Shown: positions 22,214 to 29,891, counted from the first letter of the stretch. The stretch is 30,007 nt of DNA from Pseudomonadota bacterium (GCA_963205525.1 CAUJJP010000172.1:1-30007), one strand, 5' to 3'. The notes: generated by a model not told the origin, from the sequence alone. Numbers and translations: made by a program.

Positions 22214-23736
22214 TGGGATGCGGCGGCCGGATCTTCGGCGGGCGTCGGCAGGGTGAGCTGGAACAAACAGCCTTCGCCGGGCCGGCAATCGGCCTCGATG
22301 TCGCCGCCCATGGCGCGCGCCAGGGTGCGCGTCACCGCCAGGCCGATGCCGCTGCCTTCGAGCGCGCCGCGGGTGGACGGGCTGCGCCAGAAGGGGTCGA
22401 ACAGGTAGGGCAGTTCCTCGGCCGCGATGCCGTGGCCGCTGTCCTGCACGCGCAGGACCAGCGTGTTGGCCTGGCGCTGCGCGTCCAGCTTCACCCAGCC
22501 GCCGCGGCGGTTGTACTTGATGGCGTTGTCCAGCAGATTCAGCAGCACCTGGCGCAGCCGCGCGGCATCGGCCTGCACCCGCAGCGTGGGGTCGATCTGC
22601 GGCAGCAGCCTGACCTCCGCGGCGGCGGCCTTGGGCTCCAGCATGGCGACGCATTCGCGCACCAGCGGGGCCAGCGCCAGCGCTCGCAGATCGAGCGCGA
22701 TCTGCCCCGATTCGGCGCGCGAGAAGTCCAGCAAGTCGTTGATCAGGTGCAGCAGGTGCTGGCCGGACTCGTGCACCAGGCGCAGGCGCTCGCGCTGGCG
22801 CGCGCTGGGCGGGTCCACGGGGTCCGACTCCAGCAGCTGGGTGAAACCGAGCACCGCGTTCATCGGCGTTCGCAGCTCGTGGCTGATGCGCGCCAGGAAA
22901 CCGGTCTTGGCGCGGTTGGCGGCCTCGGCGGCGCGCTGGTCCTGCTGCGCGCGCTCCAGCGCCACGAGCTCGGTCACGTCCTCCAGGTAGCCGTACCAGA
23001 GGGTGGCGCCGCCGGGCTCCGCACGCGGGCTGGCGCTGCCCGCGAGCAGGACGTCCTGGTCCCCGCGGCGCAGCTGGAAGCGCAGCCGCCAGGGCTGCAG
23101 GCTGCGCGCCGACGCGTCTATGCTGTGCAGCATGGGCTCGCGTTCGGCCGGCGGCATGCGCCTGAGCATGGCGGTGGCGTCCGCCTGCAGGGCTTGCGGC
23201 GGGATGCCGAGCAAGGCCTCGCAGCGCGCGCTCAGGTAGGGAAACCAGGCCCGGCCGTCGGCCTCGCGCCGGAAGCGAAACAGCAGCCCCGGCGTCTGCT
23301 GCGCCAGCGACTCGATTTCGCGCGCCTGCGCGGCGGCCTGCTCGCGCAGCTGTTCGCGCTCGGTGACGTCGGTCTGCGTGCCCAGCATGCGGCGCGGGCG
23401 GCCGTCGGCGTGCCACTGGACGAAGCGCCCACGCTCCTCGAAGCGCCGCCACTGGCCGTCGGCGGCGCGCACGCGGTACACGCACTCCCACATCGGCGTC
23501 TCGCCGCGCCGGTAGCGGTGGTAGGTCTGGGCGTAGCGCGCGCGGTCATCCGGGTGCACGAGCGCGGACCAGGCGTCCTGGGTGTGGACGAACTGGCCGC
23601 TCGCATAGCCCAGGCGCTCGAAGCCGCGGTCGCTGTCGGACAGGGCGTCGGTGTCCAGGTCCCAGTCCCAGACGTCGGTTCCGGCGCCGCGCAGGGCGTC
23701 GCGCAGGTCCAGCGCGTGGAATTCGTCTGCCGCCAC
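22210..23736 (-). CDS. Cytoplasmic PAS-PAS sensor histidine kinase
   Basis: This 508-aa protein has no membrane segment. PAS 1 (about 12-128, with WDWDLDTDAL, HPDDRARYAQ and the closing GTQTDVTERE) and PAS 2 (about 140-262, closing WYGYLEDVTE) are of the PAS_3 type. HisKA follows with H286 in FLARISHELRTPMNAVLGF. The HATPase_c domain shows N404 (LLNLLDNAIKYN), G1 box DSGHGI (432-437), the F box FDPFWRS, and G2 box GSGIGLA (461-467). There is no receiver domain, and no response regulator is encoded nearby, so the partner is elsewhere. GTG 23736 is the likely start, 12 bp after the zinc-finger gene, but its Shine-Dalgarno is weak. The gene overlaps the outer-membrane barrel gene by 4 bases. Confidence 0.88.
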   Translation of the reverse strand: MAADEFHALDLRDALRGAGTDVWDWDLDTDALSDSDRGFERLGYASGQFVHTQDAWSALVHPDDRARYAQTYHRYRRGETPMWECVYRVRAADGQWRRFEERGRFVQWHADGRPRRMLGTQTDVTEREQLREQAAAQAREIESLAQQTPGLLFRFRREADGRAWFPYLSARCEALLGIPPQALQADATAMLRRMPPAEREPMLHSIDASARSLQPWRLRFQLRRGDQDVLLAGSASPRAEPGGATLWYGYLEDVTELVALERAQQDQRAAEAANRAKTGFLARISHELRTPMNAVLGFTQLLESDPVDPPSARQRERLRLVHESGQHLLHLINDLLDFSRAESGQIALDLRALALAPLVRECVAMLEPKAAAAEVRLLPQIDPTLRVQADAARLRQVLLNLLDNAIKYNRRGGWVKLDAQRQANTLVLRVQDSGHGIAAEELPYLFDPFWRSPSTRGALEGSGIGLAVTRTLARAMGGDIEADCRPGEGCLFQLTLPTPAEDPAAASQ

Positions 23737-23748
23737 GAAAGCGGCAGC

Positions 23749-23955
23749 TCAGTGGTGCGGCAGCTTCTCGCCGGCCTTCAGGCGGTAGACGGTGCCGCAG
23801 TACATGCAGCAGCCCTCGCCCGCGGTGGTGACGTCGATGTAGACCCGCGGGTGGTGGTTCCACAGCGGCATCTTGGGGTTCGGGCAATAGGTGCTGCCGT
23901 TGCCCAGGAGGTCGTCGGCGCCCAGCTCGACCACGGGCTTGTTGCTGCTGTTCAT
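23749..23955 (-). CDS. Small CHCC-type zinc-finger protein
   Basis: This 68-aa protein belongs to the zf-CHCC group: CPNPKMPLWNHHPRVYIDV followed by CCMYCGTVYRL, giving the Cys/His set for one zinc. Relatives include the small subunit-like NDUFS6 domain of complex I; in betaproteobacteria it usually follows ilvE, as here (17 bp). I chose ATG 23955 (MNSSNKPVVEL) because the earlier in-frame ATG at 23991 lies inside ilvE; the longer form is possible. Confidence 0.85.
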   Translation of the reverse strand: MNSSNKPVVELGADDLLGNGSTYCPNPKMPLWNHHPRVYIDVTTAGEGCCMYCGTVYRLKAGEKLPHH

Positions 23956-23972
23956 GTGCTTGCGCTCGGGGT

Positions 23973-24896
23973 TCAGACCGCGGTCAGCCATTCGGCGTAC
24001 TTGGGGTTGCGGCCGCCGACGATGTCGAAGAACGCGGCCTGGATCTTCGTCGTCACCGGTCCGCGGGCGCCGATGCCGATCTGCACCCGGTCAAGCTCGC
24101 GGATCGGCGTCACCTCGGCTGCGGTGCCGGTGAAGAAGGCCTCGTCGCTGATGTAGACCTCGTCGCGCGTGATGCGCTTTTCCACCAGCTTGAGCCCCAG
24201 GTCCTGGCAGATCGCGAACACGGTGTCGCGCGTGATGCCGTTGAGCGCGCCGGCTGAGAGGTCGGGGGTGTAGACCACGCCCTTTCTGACGATGAACAGG
24301 TTCTCGCCCGCGCCCTCGCTCACGAAGCCGCTGGCGTCCAGCAGCAGCGCCTCGTCGTAGCCGTCGTCGGTGGCCTCGGTGTTGGCGAGGATGGAGTTGG
24401 TGTAGTTGCTCACCGTCTTGGCCTGCGTCATCGTGATGTTGACGTGGTGCCTGGTGTAGCTGCTGGTCTTGACGCGTATGCCCTTGGCCAGGCCTTCCTC
24501 GCCGAGGTAGGCGCCCCAGGCCCAGGCGGCGATCATGAGGTGGATCTGGTTGCCCTTGGGGCTGACGCCGAGCTTGCCCGAGCCGATCCAGGTCAGCGGC
24601 CTCAGGTAGCCGCTCTTCAGGCCGTTGGCGCGCACCACCTCGCGCTGCGCGTCCAGCACCTGCTCGAAGCCGAACGGAATCTTCATGCGCAGGATCTTGG
24701 CGCTGTTGAACAGGCGCTCGGTGTGCTCGCGCAGGCGGAAGATGGCGGTGCCGGCCGGCGTCTCGTAGGCGCGCACGCCCTCGAAGGCGCCGCAGCCGTA
24801 GTGCATCGTGTGCGTCAGCACGTGGACCTTGGCGTCGCGCCAGTCCACCAGCGCGCCGTCCATCCAGATCTTGCCGTCACGGTCGGACATCGACAT
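23973..24896 (-). CDS. ilvE: Branched-chain amino acid aminotransferase
   Basis: This 307-aa PLP enzyme catalyses the last step of isoleucine, leucine and valine synthesis and the first step of their breakdown. Fold-type IV signs are HTMHYGCGAFEGVRAYET (residues 29-46), K160 in MTQAKTVSNYTNS as the PLP lysine, and FVSEGAGENLFIVRKG followed by ITRDTV. ATG 24896 follows AAGGAG by 8 bases, which decides it over the ATG 9 bases upstream. The zinc-finger gene, the histidine kinase and the barrel gene follow on the same strand with short gaps. Confidence 0.97.
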   Translation of the reverse strand: MSMSDRDGKIWMDGALVDWRDAKVHVLTHTMHYGCGAFEGVRAYETPAGTAIFRLREHTERLFNSAKILRMKIPFGFEQVLDAQREVVRANGLKSGYLRPLTWIGSGKLGVSPKGNQIHLMIAAWAWGAYLGEEGLAKGIRVKTSSYTRHHVNITMTQAKTVSNYTNSILANTEATDDGYDEALLLDASGFVSEGAGENLFIVRKGVVYTPDLSAGALNGITRDTVFAICQDLGLKLVEKRITRDEVYISDEAFFTGTAAEVTPIRELDRVQIGIGARGPVTTKIQAAFFDIVGGRNPKYAEWLTAV

Positions 24897-24940
24897 GGTC
24901 CGCACTCCTTGCTTGATTGAGCCTTCAATTGTAGGAGGCG

Positions 24941-24959
24941 GCGCCGACGGCGTCGGCGC
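24941..24959. promoter_or_regulatory. Strong hairpin between ilvE and the FeeM-PilZ gene
   Basis: GCGCCGAC (24941-24948) and GTCGGCGC (24952-24959) form a perfect 8-bp stem with a GGC loop. It lies 44 bp upstream of the ilvE start in a 158-bp divergent gap. As DNA it is a compact operator-like dyad; as RNA it could be a 5' leader hairpin of ilvE. No leader peptide rich in Ile, Leu or Val is seen, so classical attenuation is unlikely. Confidence 0.4.
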
Positions 24960-25054
24960 TGACGTTTTGTTGCGATTGTGGGCCGGCGAAGTGCCCGGCC
25001 GGGCTCAGGTCCGGCCGCGCGCGGCCGAAGACAGCGTCCTGGGGGTACGACACG

Positions 25055-26413
25055 ATGGCCAACTCCGCCTGGCGCCGCATGCGGCGCCGCCTGCACCGCG
25101 GCCTGCGCCTGGCCTTCGGCGGCCTGCCGCAAGGCCTGCGCTTCGCCGTCATCCGCGCCCTCGCCGAATGCGACCCGGCGCCGCCGGCGGCGCTGGAGCT
25201 GAAGATCGCCGACACGCGCGAGGAGCTCGAGGCCTGCTTCGCGCTGCTGCATGACGCCTACGTCGCCAGCGGCTACATGCAGCCGCACCCCTCGGGGCTG
25301 CGGGTCACGCCCTACCACGCGCTGCCGACCACGACCACGATCTGCGCCAAGCTCGACGGCCAGGTGGTGGGCACCCTGTCCATGGTGCGCGAAGGCGTGT
25401 TCGGGCTGCCGCTGCAGTCGGCGTTCGAGCTCGCTGCGCTGCGTGCGCGCGGCGGCCAGGTCGCCGAGATCTCGGCGCTGGCGGTGCACCCGGCGCACCG
25501 GCGCACCGGCGGGACCATCCTGTTCCCGCTCATGAAGTACATGTACGAGTACTGCACGCGCTACTTCGACACCCGGCACCTGGTGATCGCGGTGAACCCG
25601 GACCGCATCGAGCTCTACGAGGCGCTGCTGCAGTTCGAGCGCCTGCAGGCGGCGGTGGTGGAGGACTACGCCTTCGCCAACGGTGCCCCTGCGGTGGGCG
25701 CGACCCTGGACCTGACGCGCGCGCCGGCCTGCTTCGAGGCCTTGTACGGAGGGCGCGGGCCGCGGCGCAACCTGCACGCCTACTTCACCGCGCTGGCGCT
25801 GCCCAACCTGAAGATGCCGCCGCGGCGCTACCACACGACCAACGACCCGGTCATGACGCCGGCGCTGCTGGACCACTTCTTCAACCAGCGCACCCAGGGC
25901 TTCGCGGCGCTGGATGCACGCCAGCGCGAGCTCTTGCACGGCATCTACGAAGGGCCGGACTACGCCGCCGTGCTGCCGCCGCTGCGGGCGGGTGCAGCGC
26001 ACGCCGGCATCCAGCTGCGCCGCCACCCACGGCACGCGATCCGTTTCCCGGCCGTGTTCACCGTACCCGGGCCGCACGGCGTGCGGCGCGCGCTGTGGCT
26101 GCGCGAAATCTCGCAAGGCGGCTGCCAGGTCGAGCTGGCCTGCCATGAGCTGGCGGTGGGCCAGGATGGCGAGCTCATGGTGCAGCTCGGTGCCGGCGAG
26201 GCCAGCGTGGTGCGCGCGCGCGTGGTGCGCGCTGCGGGCGCGCGCGCCTGGGGCCTGGCGGTCGAGCAGCCGGACCCGGCCTGGCGTGCCTGCGTGGCGG
26301 CGCTGGAGGCGGCGTCGACCTACCGCGAGCTCGGCGCGCTGCCGGTGTCCGCCGGGGCCGCCGCCGCACCCGCCGACGCCGGGGGACTGCCGGTGCTGGG
26401 CGCGCTGGCCTGA
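25055..26413 (+). CDS. FeeM-like N-acyl amino acid synthase fused to PilZ domain
   Basis: This 452-aa protein starts with a basic stretch (WRRMRRRLHRGLRLAFGGLP) that may touch the membrane. Residues 48-250 form a GNAT/LuxI-like FeeM domain: ELEACFALLHDAYVASGYM, LPTTTTICAKLDGQVVGTLS, GGQVAEISALAVHPAHRRTGG, HLVIAVNPDRIELYEALLQF. FeeM enzymes join an acyl chain from acyl-ACP to an amino acid. Residues 318-415 are a PilZ domain with RRHPRHAIRFP (RxxxR present) and REISQGG (the usual D/NxSxxG begins with Glu). C-di-GMP control of acyl-amino-acid synthesis is the obvious inference. The 3' end overlaps the next gene tail-to-tail by 94 bp. Confidence 0.8.
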   Translation: MANSAWRRMRRRLHRGLRLAFGGLPQGLRFAVIRALAECDPAPPAALELKIADTREELEACFALLHDAYVASGYMQPHPSGLRVTPYHALPTTTTICAKLDGQVVGTLSMVREGVFGLPLQSAFELAALRARGGQVAEISALAVHPAHRRTGGTILFPLMKYMYEYCTRYFDTRHLVIAVNPDRIELYEALLQFERLQAAVVEDYAFANGAPAVGATLDLTRAPACFEALYGGRGPRRNLHAYFTALALPNLKMPPRRYHTTNDPVMTPALLDHFFNQRTQGFAALDARQRELLHGIYEGPDYAAVLPPLRAGAAHAGIQLRRHPRHAIRFPAVFTVPGPHGVRRALWLREISQGGCQVELACHELAVGQDGELMVQLGAGEASVVRARVVRAAGARAWGLAVEQPDPAWRACVAALEAASTYRELGALPVSAGAAAAPADAGGLPVLGALA

Positions 26414-26796
26414 TCGTCCGCGCGCTGCAGCGTCCAGCATCGCAGCCGCCCGCGCGCGAACTCCAGCGTCACGCTGGCGCCGTAGGCGTCGCGCCAGCGC
26501 CAGCGTTCCACCCCGCCCTCGCCCTGGTCGACGCGTTCGCCCAGGCTGCGCGTGCGCTGGACCAGGGCCAGCAGGCTCAGCCCGGGGCGCAGGCTGGCGG
26601 CGAACATCACCGCACTGGCGACCTGGCCGAGCGGGCGGCGCGCGGCAGTGCGCATCACGCGCAGGCTGCGCGTGAACTGCAGCAGCAGCCAGAACACGAT
26701 CAAGGTGGCCGCCAGGGCCAGGCCGGGCGCGCCCCAGCGCCACCACCCCAGGCCGAGGGCGAGTGCCGCCAGCGCCCAGCCGAGGAGGGCGTTCAC
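26320..26796 (-). CDS. Small two-helix membrane protein
   Basis: This 158-aa protein starts at GTG 26796 with a good GGAGG 6 bases upstream. Two membrane helices (about residues 4-19 and 26-41, LLGWALAALALGLGWW and LALAATLIVFWLLLQF) precede a cytoplasmic part with RSLRVMRTAARRPLGQVASAVMF and a compact strand-rich section (RWRDAYGASVTLEFARGRLRCWTL). I remember this as a conserved hypothetical upstream of or after radA in Burkholderiales. The C-terminal Ala/Pro/Ser tail is encoded antisense to the end of the FeeM-PilZ gene and may be non-essential. Confidence 0.7.
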   Translation of the reverse strand: MNALLGWALAALALGLGWWRWGAPGLALAATLIVFWLLLQFTRSLRVMRTAARRPLGQVASAVMFAASLRPGLSLLALVQRTRSLGERVDQGEGGVERWRWRDAYGASVTLEFARGRLRCWTLQRADDQASAPSTGSPPASAGAAAAPADTGSAPSSR

Positions 26797-26854
26797 AAGA
26801 ATCCTCCGCCCCCGAAGGGCTTCGGTGTGAGCGCTTGGGAGCGGCCCGGCGCGG

Positions 26855-28222
26855 TCACAGGCTGCGCACCAGGTCGATCGCCTGCTCGACGCGCTCCACC
26901 GGGTGGATCTCCAGGCCCTCGAAGGCCTTCTTCGCCGCGCCCTTGGGCAGGTTGGCGGCCGGGACCAGGGCGACCGAGAAACCGAGCTTGGCCGCCTCGC
27001 GCAGCCGCTCCTGGCCGCGCGGGGCGGGCCGCACCTCGCCCGCCAGCCCGACCTCGCCGAAGGCGACGAAGCCGCGCGGCAGGGCGCGCTCGCGCAGGCT
27101 GCCCTGGATCGCCAGCAGCGCCGCCAGGTCGGCCGCCGGCTCGCTGATGCGCACGCCGCCGACCGCGTTCACGAACACGTCCTGGTCCTGGCAGCTGACC
27201 CCGGCGTGGCGGTGCAGCACCGCCAGCAGCATCGCCAGGCGGTCGCGGTCCAGCCCCACCGATAGCCGGCGCGGGCTGGCACCACCGCTGTCCACCAGCG
27301 CCTGCACCTCCACCAGCAGCGGCCGCGTGCCTTCCAGCGTCACCAGCACGCAAGAGCCCGGCACCGGCTGGCCGTGGGTGGACAGGAAGATCGCGCTCGG
27401 GTTAGCCACCCCCTTCAGGCCGCGCTCGGTCATCGCGAAGACGCCGATCTCGTTGACGGCGCCGAAGCGGTTCTTCACCGCGCGCACGAGGCGGAAGCTG
27501 CTGTGCGTGTCGCCCTCGAAGTACAGCACGGTGTCGACGATGTGCTCCAGCACGCGCGGGCCGGCGATCGCGCCTTCCTTGGTCACGTGGCCGACCAGCA
27601 CCACCGTGGTGGCGCTGGCCTTGGCCAGGCGCGTGAGCTGGGCCGCGCATTCGCGCACCTGGGCTACCGAGCCGGGGGCCGAGCTGAGCTGGTCGGAGTA
27701 CAGGGTCTGGATCGAGTCGATCACGCACACCGCCGGGCGCTCGGCCTCGATCGCGGCCTGGATCTTCTCGAGCTGGATCTCGGCCAGCACGCGCACATGC
27801 TACGCCGCCAGCCCCAGCCGCTGCGCGCGCAGCGCGACCTGGGCGCCGCTTTCCTCGCCGGTGACGTACAGCGTCGGCACGCTGCGCGCCAGGCTGTCCA
27901 GCGCCTGCAGCAGCAGCGTGCTCTTGCCGATGCCGGGGTCGCCGCCGATCAGCACCACGCCGCCGGCCACCAGGCCGCCGCCGAGCACGCGGTCGAGCTC
28001 GTCCACGCCGCTGGGCAGGCGCGCGACCTCGGTGGCCTCGATCTGCGCCAGGGTGGCCACCGGCTGCGTCTTCGCCAGCGCCTGGTAGCGATGCCGGCCG
28101 GCCGGCTCGGCCACCGACTCGACCAGCGTGTTCCAGGCCTTGCACGCCGGGCACTGGCCGAGCCAGCGCGCGCTCGCGCCGCCGCACTCGCTGCACAGGT
28201 AGACGTTGCGCTCACGTGCCAT
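26855..28222 (-). pseudogene. radA: radA, interrupted by one in-frame amber codon
   Basis: The frame encodes a full-length RadA/Sms (455 codons; E. coli RadA has 460 residues), a branch-migration ATPase acting in recombination and repair. It has the C4 zinc finger (CSECGG...CPAC, residues 9-26), Walker A GGDPGIGKSTLL, the KNRFG motif in VKNRFGAVNEIG, and the Lon-like C-terminal domain. Codon 141 is TAG (27802-27800), between Walker A and the IDSIQTL Walker B, just after RAQRLGLAA; the frame then continues HVRVLAEIQLE without shift. One base change from GAG or CAG would restore it. There is no other decay, so this is a recent mutation, a sequencing error or a suppressed stop. A GTG at 27796 could restart the second part, but without a Shine-Dalgarno site. 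Confidence 0.85.
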
Positions 28223-28355
28223 CGGGGCGATTGTCCACGCCCGCCCCCGCCCTTCCACGCCGCGCCGGCGGCGAACCCGGGCTCGAACTCACAGGGAAAC
28301 GCCGGGCCGTCCCAGGTGCAGCGAAGGGTTGGGCGTCGCCTCCGGGCTTGCCGAC
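28223..28355. other. Gap between radA and first toxin gene
   Basis: This 133-bp gap has no gene. It marks the border between core genes and the accessory tail. A GAGTTCGAGCCCGGG stretch on the minus strand looks like a tRNA T-arm, but no tRNA can be folded around it. I see no T-tract terminator. Confidence 0.3.
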
Positions 28356-28649
28356 CTACAAGCGCTCGGCCCAGTAGCCCGGCTCACGGTGCTGATGCGC
28401 AATGGCGTAGAAATGCGGACCCGTCCCGGTGGGTTCATAGATGATCGAGTAGGGGAACCGGTCGAAGTGATAGACCCGCAGGCCGTAGTCCGCATGCGGC
28501 CCACGCGCTTGGTTCTCGACCAGCAGACCACTAACGCGCTCAAACTCCGCGAGGAACGCCTCAGCGACAGCGCGACTGGCATGCTCTGCGTAGTAGACCG
28601 CAGCCTCGCCAAGCTCGGCTTCGGCCTGCGGGTGAAGCCAGTAGCTCAA
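28356..28649 (-). CDS. RelE/ParE-family toxin (TA pair 1)
   Basis: This 97-aa protein has the ParE/RelE-type fold: YWLHPQAEAELGEAAVYYAEHASRAVAEAFLAEFERV, followed by GLRVYHFDRFPYSIIYEP and the end strand YAIAHQHREPGYWAERL. Members inhibit gyrase or cut mRNA on ribosomes; which applies here is not clear. The start is TTG 28649, sharing bases with the antitoxin stop (TTGA), so the pair is translationally coupled with the antitoxin first. The R/Y/H-rich end (HQHREPGYW) is typical of the family. Confidence 0.88.
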   Translation of the reverse strand: MSYWLHPQAEAELGEAAVYYAEHASRAVAEAFLAEFERVSGLLVENQARGPHADYGLRVYHFDRFPYSIIYEPTGTGPHFYAIAHQHREPGYWAERL

Positions 28650-28870
28650 GCGATGCGCGCGCGAACTCGGGCCAGCGCAGTGTCGCCGTCAACCAGGGTA
28701 ACCTTGCCGGCGCGAACTTCCTCGCGCCGAGCATTTGCTGCTTTGAGCCAAGCGGCCTGGGCCGGCGACCTTGGCTCGAAGCTGGCAATGAGACGCTCGA
28801 CGAGCTTGGCGCGATCTTCCGGAGCGAGGCTAAGGGCCTGGGCAGTGAGGTCTTCGACGGGTATAGACAT
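28646..28870 (-). CDS. Addiction-module antitoxin (TIGR02574-like, TA pair 1)
   Basis: This 74-aa antitoxin fits the small unstable family found next to ParE-type toxins: MSIPVEDLTAQALSLAPEDRAKLVERLIASFEP, followed by a flexible toxin-binding tail (NARREEVRAGKVTLVDGDTALARVRARIA). ATG 28870 is chosen for the conserved start; longer in-frame forms extend into non-coding sequence. These antitoxins often lack a DNA-binding domain. A 13-bp imperfect inverted repeat at 28931-28961 lies upstream and may be part of its control region. Confidence 0.85.
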   Translation of the reverse strand: MSIPVEDLTAQALSLAPEDRAKLVERLIASFEPRSPAQAAWLKAANARREEVRAGKVTLVDGDTALARVRARIA

Positions 28871-28930
28871 GGCGAGCCTCAGACGCAGAAGGGCAAGCAT
28901 GCCACATGACGCCGGCGCTGTGCGCGGGGT

Positions 28931-28961
28931 GGTACTTGCGACGCTCAACGTTCGAGGTACC
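28931..28961. promoter_or_regulatory. Imperfect hairpin upstream of TA pair 1
   Basis: Arms 28931-28943 and 28949-28961 pair over 13 positions with two mismatches and two wobbles; the loop is CTCAA. It lies 61 bp upstream of the antitoxin ATG. It could be an operator or a terminator for a gene once present to the right. Confidence 0.3.
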
Positions 28962-28999
28962 CGGCCTGGCGCGGCGTGACGACGTCGGGCCAGCATGAA

Positions 29000-29250
29000 A
29001 TGCAATCCACCGAAGTCAAGCCCTGTCACCCCTTGCAGGCGTGGCGTGCGTGGTGCTTGACGTGGTTCGGCGGCCGAGGTCGAGATCGTCCCGGGCGCAA
29101 GCGCTGCGTGTCGGTCGCGAGCTGGCTGAGCGCCCAGGCGATGGCGCCCGCTCGGACTCGCACTCAGGAACGCGCTGACCGCAGACAGGCAAGAGGCAAG
29201 ACCTGCCCCCCGGGCCTACGTCTCGGTCACTTGAATCGCCATGCAGCGGG
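29000..29250 (+). pseudogene. Remnant of a gene beginning MQSTEVKP
   Basis: An ATG at 29000 opens MQSTEVKPCHPLQAWRAW, and CLTWFGG follows. The next codons look like low-quality, Arg-rich sequence. A second frame ends RAYVSVT-stop near 29232, as if the original gene had frameshifted. The same first seven residues after the start (QSTEVKP) are encoded in the same frame at 29987-30007, beside a strong Shine-Dalgarno site. I take this copy to be a decayed duplicate of that gene. The remainder of 28871-29266 holds no other gene that I can support. Confidence 0.45.
29001..29023 (+). repeat. 23-bp direct repeat, left copy
   Basis: The 23 bases from TGCAATCCACC to AAGCCC are identical to 29985-30007. 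The two copies stand 984 bp apart in the same orientation and flank TA pair 2 exactly. The right copy runs to the window edge, so the repeat may be longer. Confidence 0.85.
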
Positions 29251-29266
29251 GCGTGAGCGGGTGCGA

Positions 29267-29635
29267 TCAGGCCTTGCGCTTCAGCCGCTCGACTTCGACG
29301 TGGAAGGCTGGGGTCAGGTCTGCGATCAGGGCTTCGATGTCGCGCACCTGATGTTGAACCGTCAGTACCGCGATGCTTCGCGGCACGAGGTCGTAGATCA
29401 CGAAATGCTGCCGCGCCGGAACCATCAGAAGTGGAGCCGAGCGACGCTGCCGCAGACGGCCCATCTCCGGGTTGGCGGCAGCAACGCCCATGGCCAAGTA
29501 CAGGTCGGCAAGGTACGGGTCGGCAACGTCGTCCCCCCATTCGCGGCGTGAGCGCGTGTGGATGCGGCGCAGATCCAGCGCCGCATTCCGGGTCAGCAGG
29601 AACGTGGCGGGTGATGGCGCGTCACTGCCAGCCAT
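29267..29635 (-). CDS. ParE/RelE-family toxin (TA pair 2)
   Basis: This 122-aa protein (from ATG 29635) has the ParE layout: FLLTRNAALDLRRIHTRSRREWG, the middle helix DPYLADLYLAMGVAAANPEMG, then RQRRSAPLLMVPARQHFVIYDLVPRSIAVLTVQHQVRDIEALI. The sheet-forming HFVIYDL and IAVLTVQHQ are characteristic. ATG 29635 overlaps the antitoxin end by 14 bases; a longer start would lie deep in the antitoxin gene. It is unrelated in sequence to the toxin of pair 1 beyond the common fold. Confidence 0.87.
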   Translation of the reverse strand: MAGSDAPSPATFLLTRNAALDLRRIHTRSRREWGDDVADPYLADLYLAMGVAAANPEMGRLRQRRSAPLLMVPARQHFVIYDLVPRSIAVLTVQHQVRDIEALIADLTPAFHVEVERLKRKA

Positions 29636-29891
29636 CGGCTTCCTTGCGGTCGAGTACAGCCATGTCTGCCTTGAAGTCGCCGCTGGACGCAATGACTCGG
29701 CCCGCCGACAAGTCTCGGTAACCGGCGAGGATGGCGTCCTGCACGAACTGGCCGTCGCGCCGTTCCATGTCGCGGCGAATCAGGTCGCGCACGTATTCGC
29801 TGGGTGTTTCGTACAGACCTGCCTCGCCGACCATCCGATCCACGAACTCAGCCAGGGGTTGCGACAGGCGGGCGTTGATGCGTTCGGACAT
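29622..29891 (-). CDS. ParD-like ribbon-helix-helix antitoxin (TA pair 2)
   Basis: This 89-aa protein has an N-terminal RHH domain (SERINARLSQPLAEFVDRMVGEAGLYETPSEYVRDLIRRDMER) as in ParD, where the first strand enters the DNA major groove. The C-terminal part (DAILAGYRDLSAGRVIASSGDFKADMAVLDRKEADGW) would bind the toxin. GGAGG precedes ATG 29891 at good spacing. The operon is likely self-repressed through the repeats at 29923-29950. Confidence 0.9.
   Translation of the reverse strand: MSERINARLSQPLAEFVDRMVGEAGLYETPSEYVRDLIRRDMERRDGQFVQDAILAGYRDLSAGRVIASSGDFKADMAVLDRKEADGWQ

Noticed and set aside
28270..28300. tRNA-like T-arm sequence (GAGTTCGAGCC on minus strand)
   Set aside because: No acceptor, D-arm or anticodon stem could be placed around it; probably chance.
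28285..29080. Integron cassette array with attC sites around the TA genes
   Set aside because: A GTTGGGC near 28326 fits the attC core, but no matching RYYYAAC partner was found at proper distance, and the arms near 29007-29077 have GTTCGGC, which does not fit. No integrase is seen.
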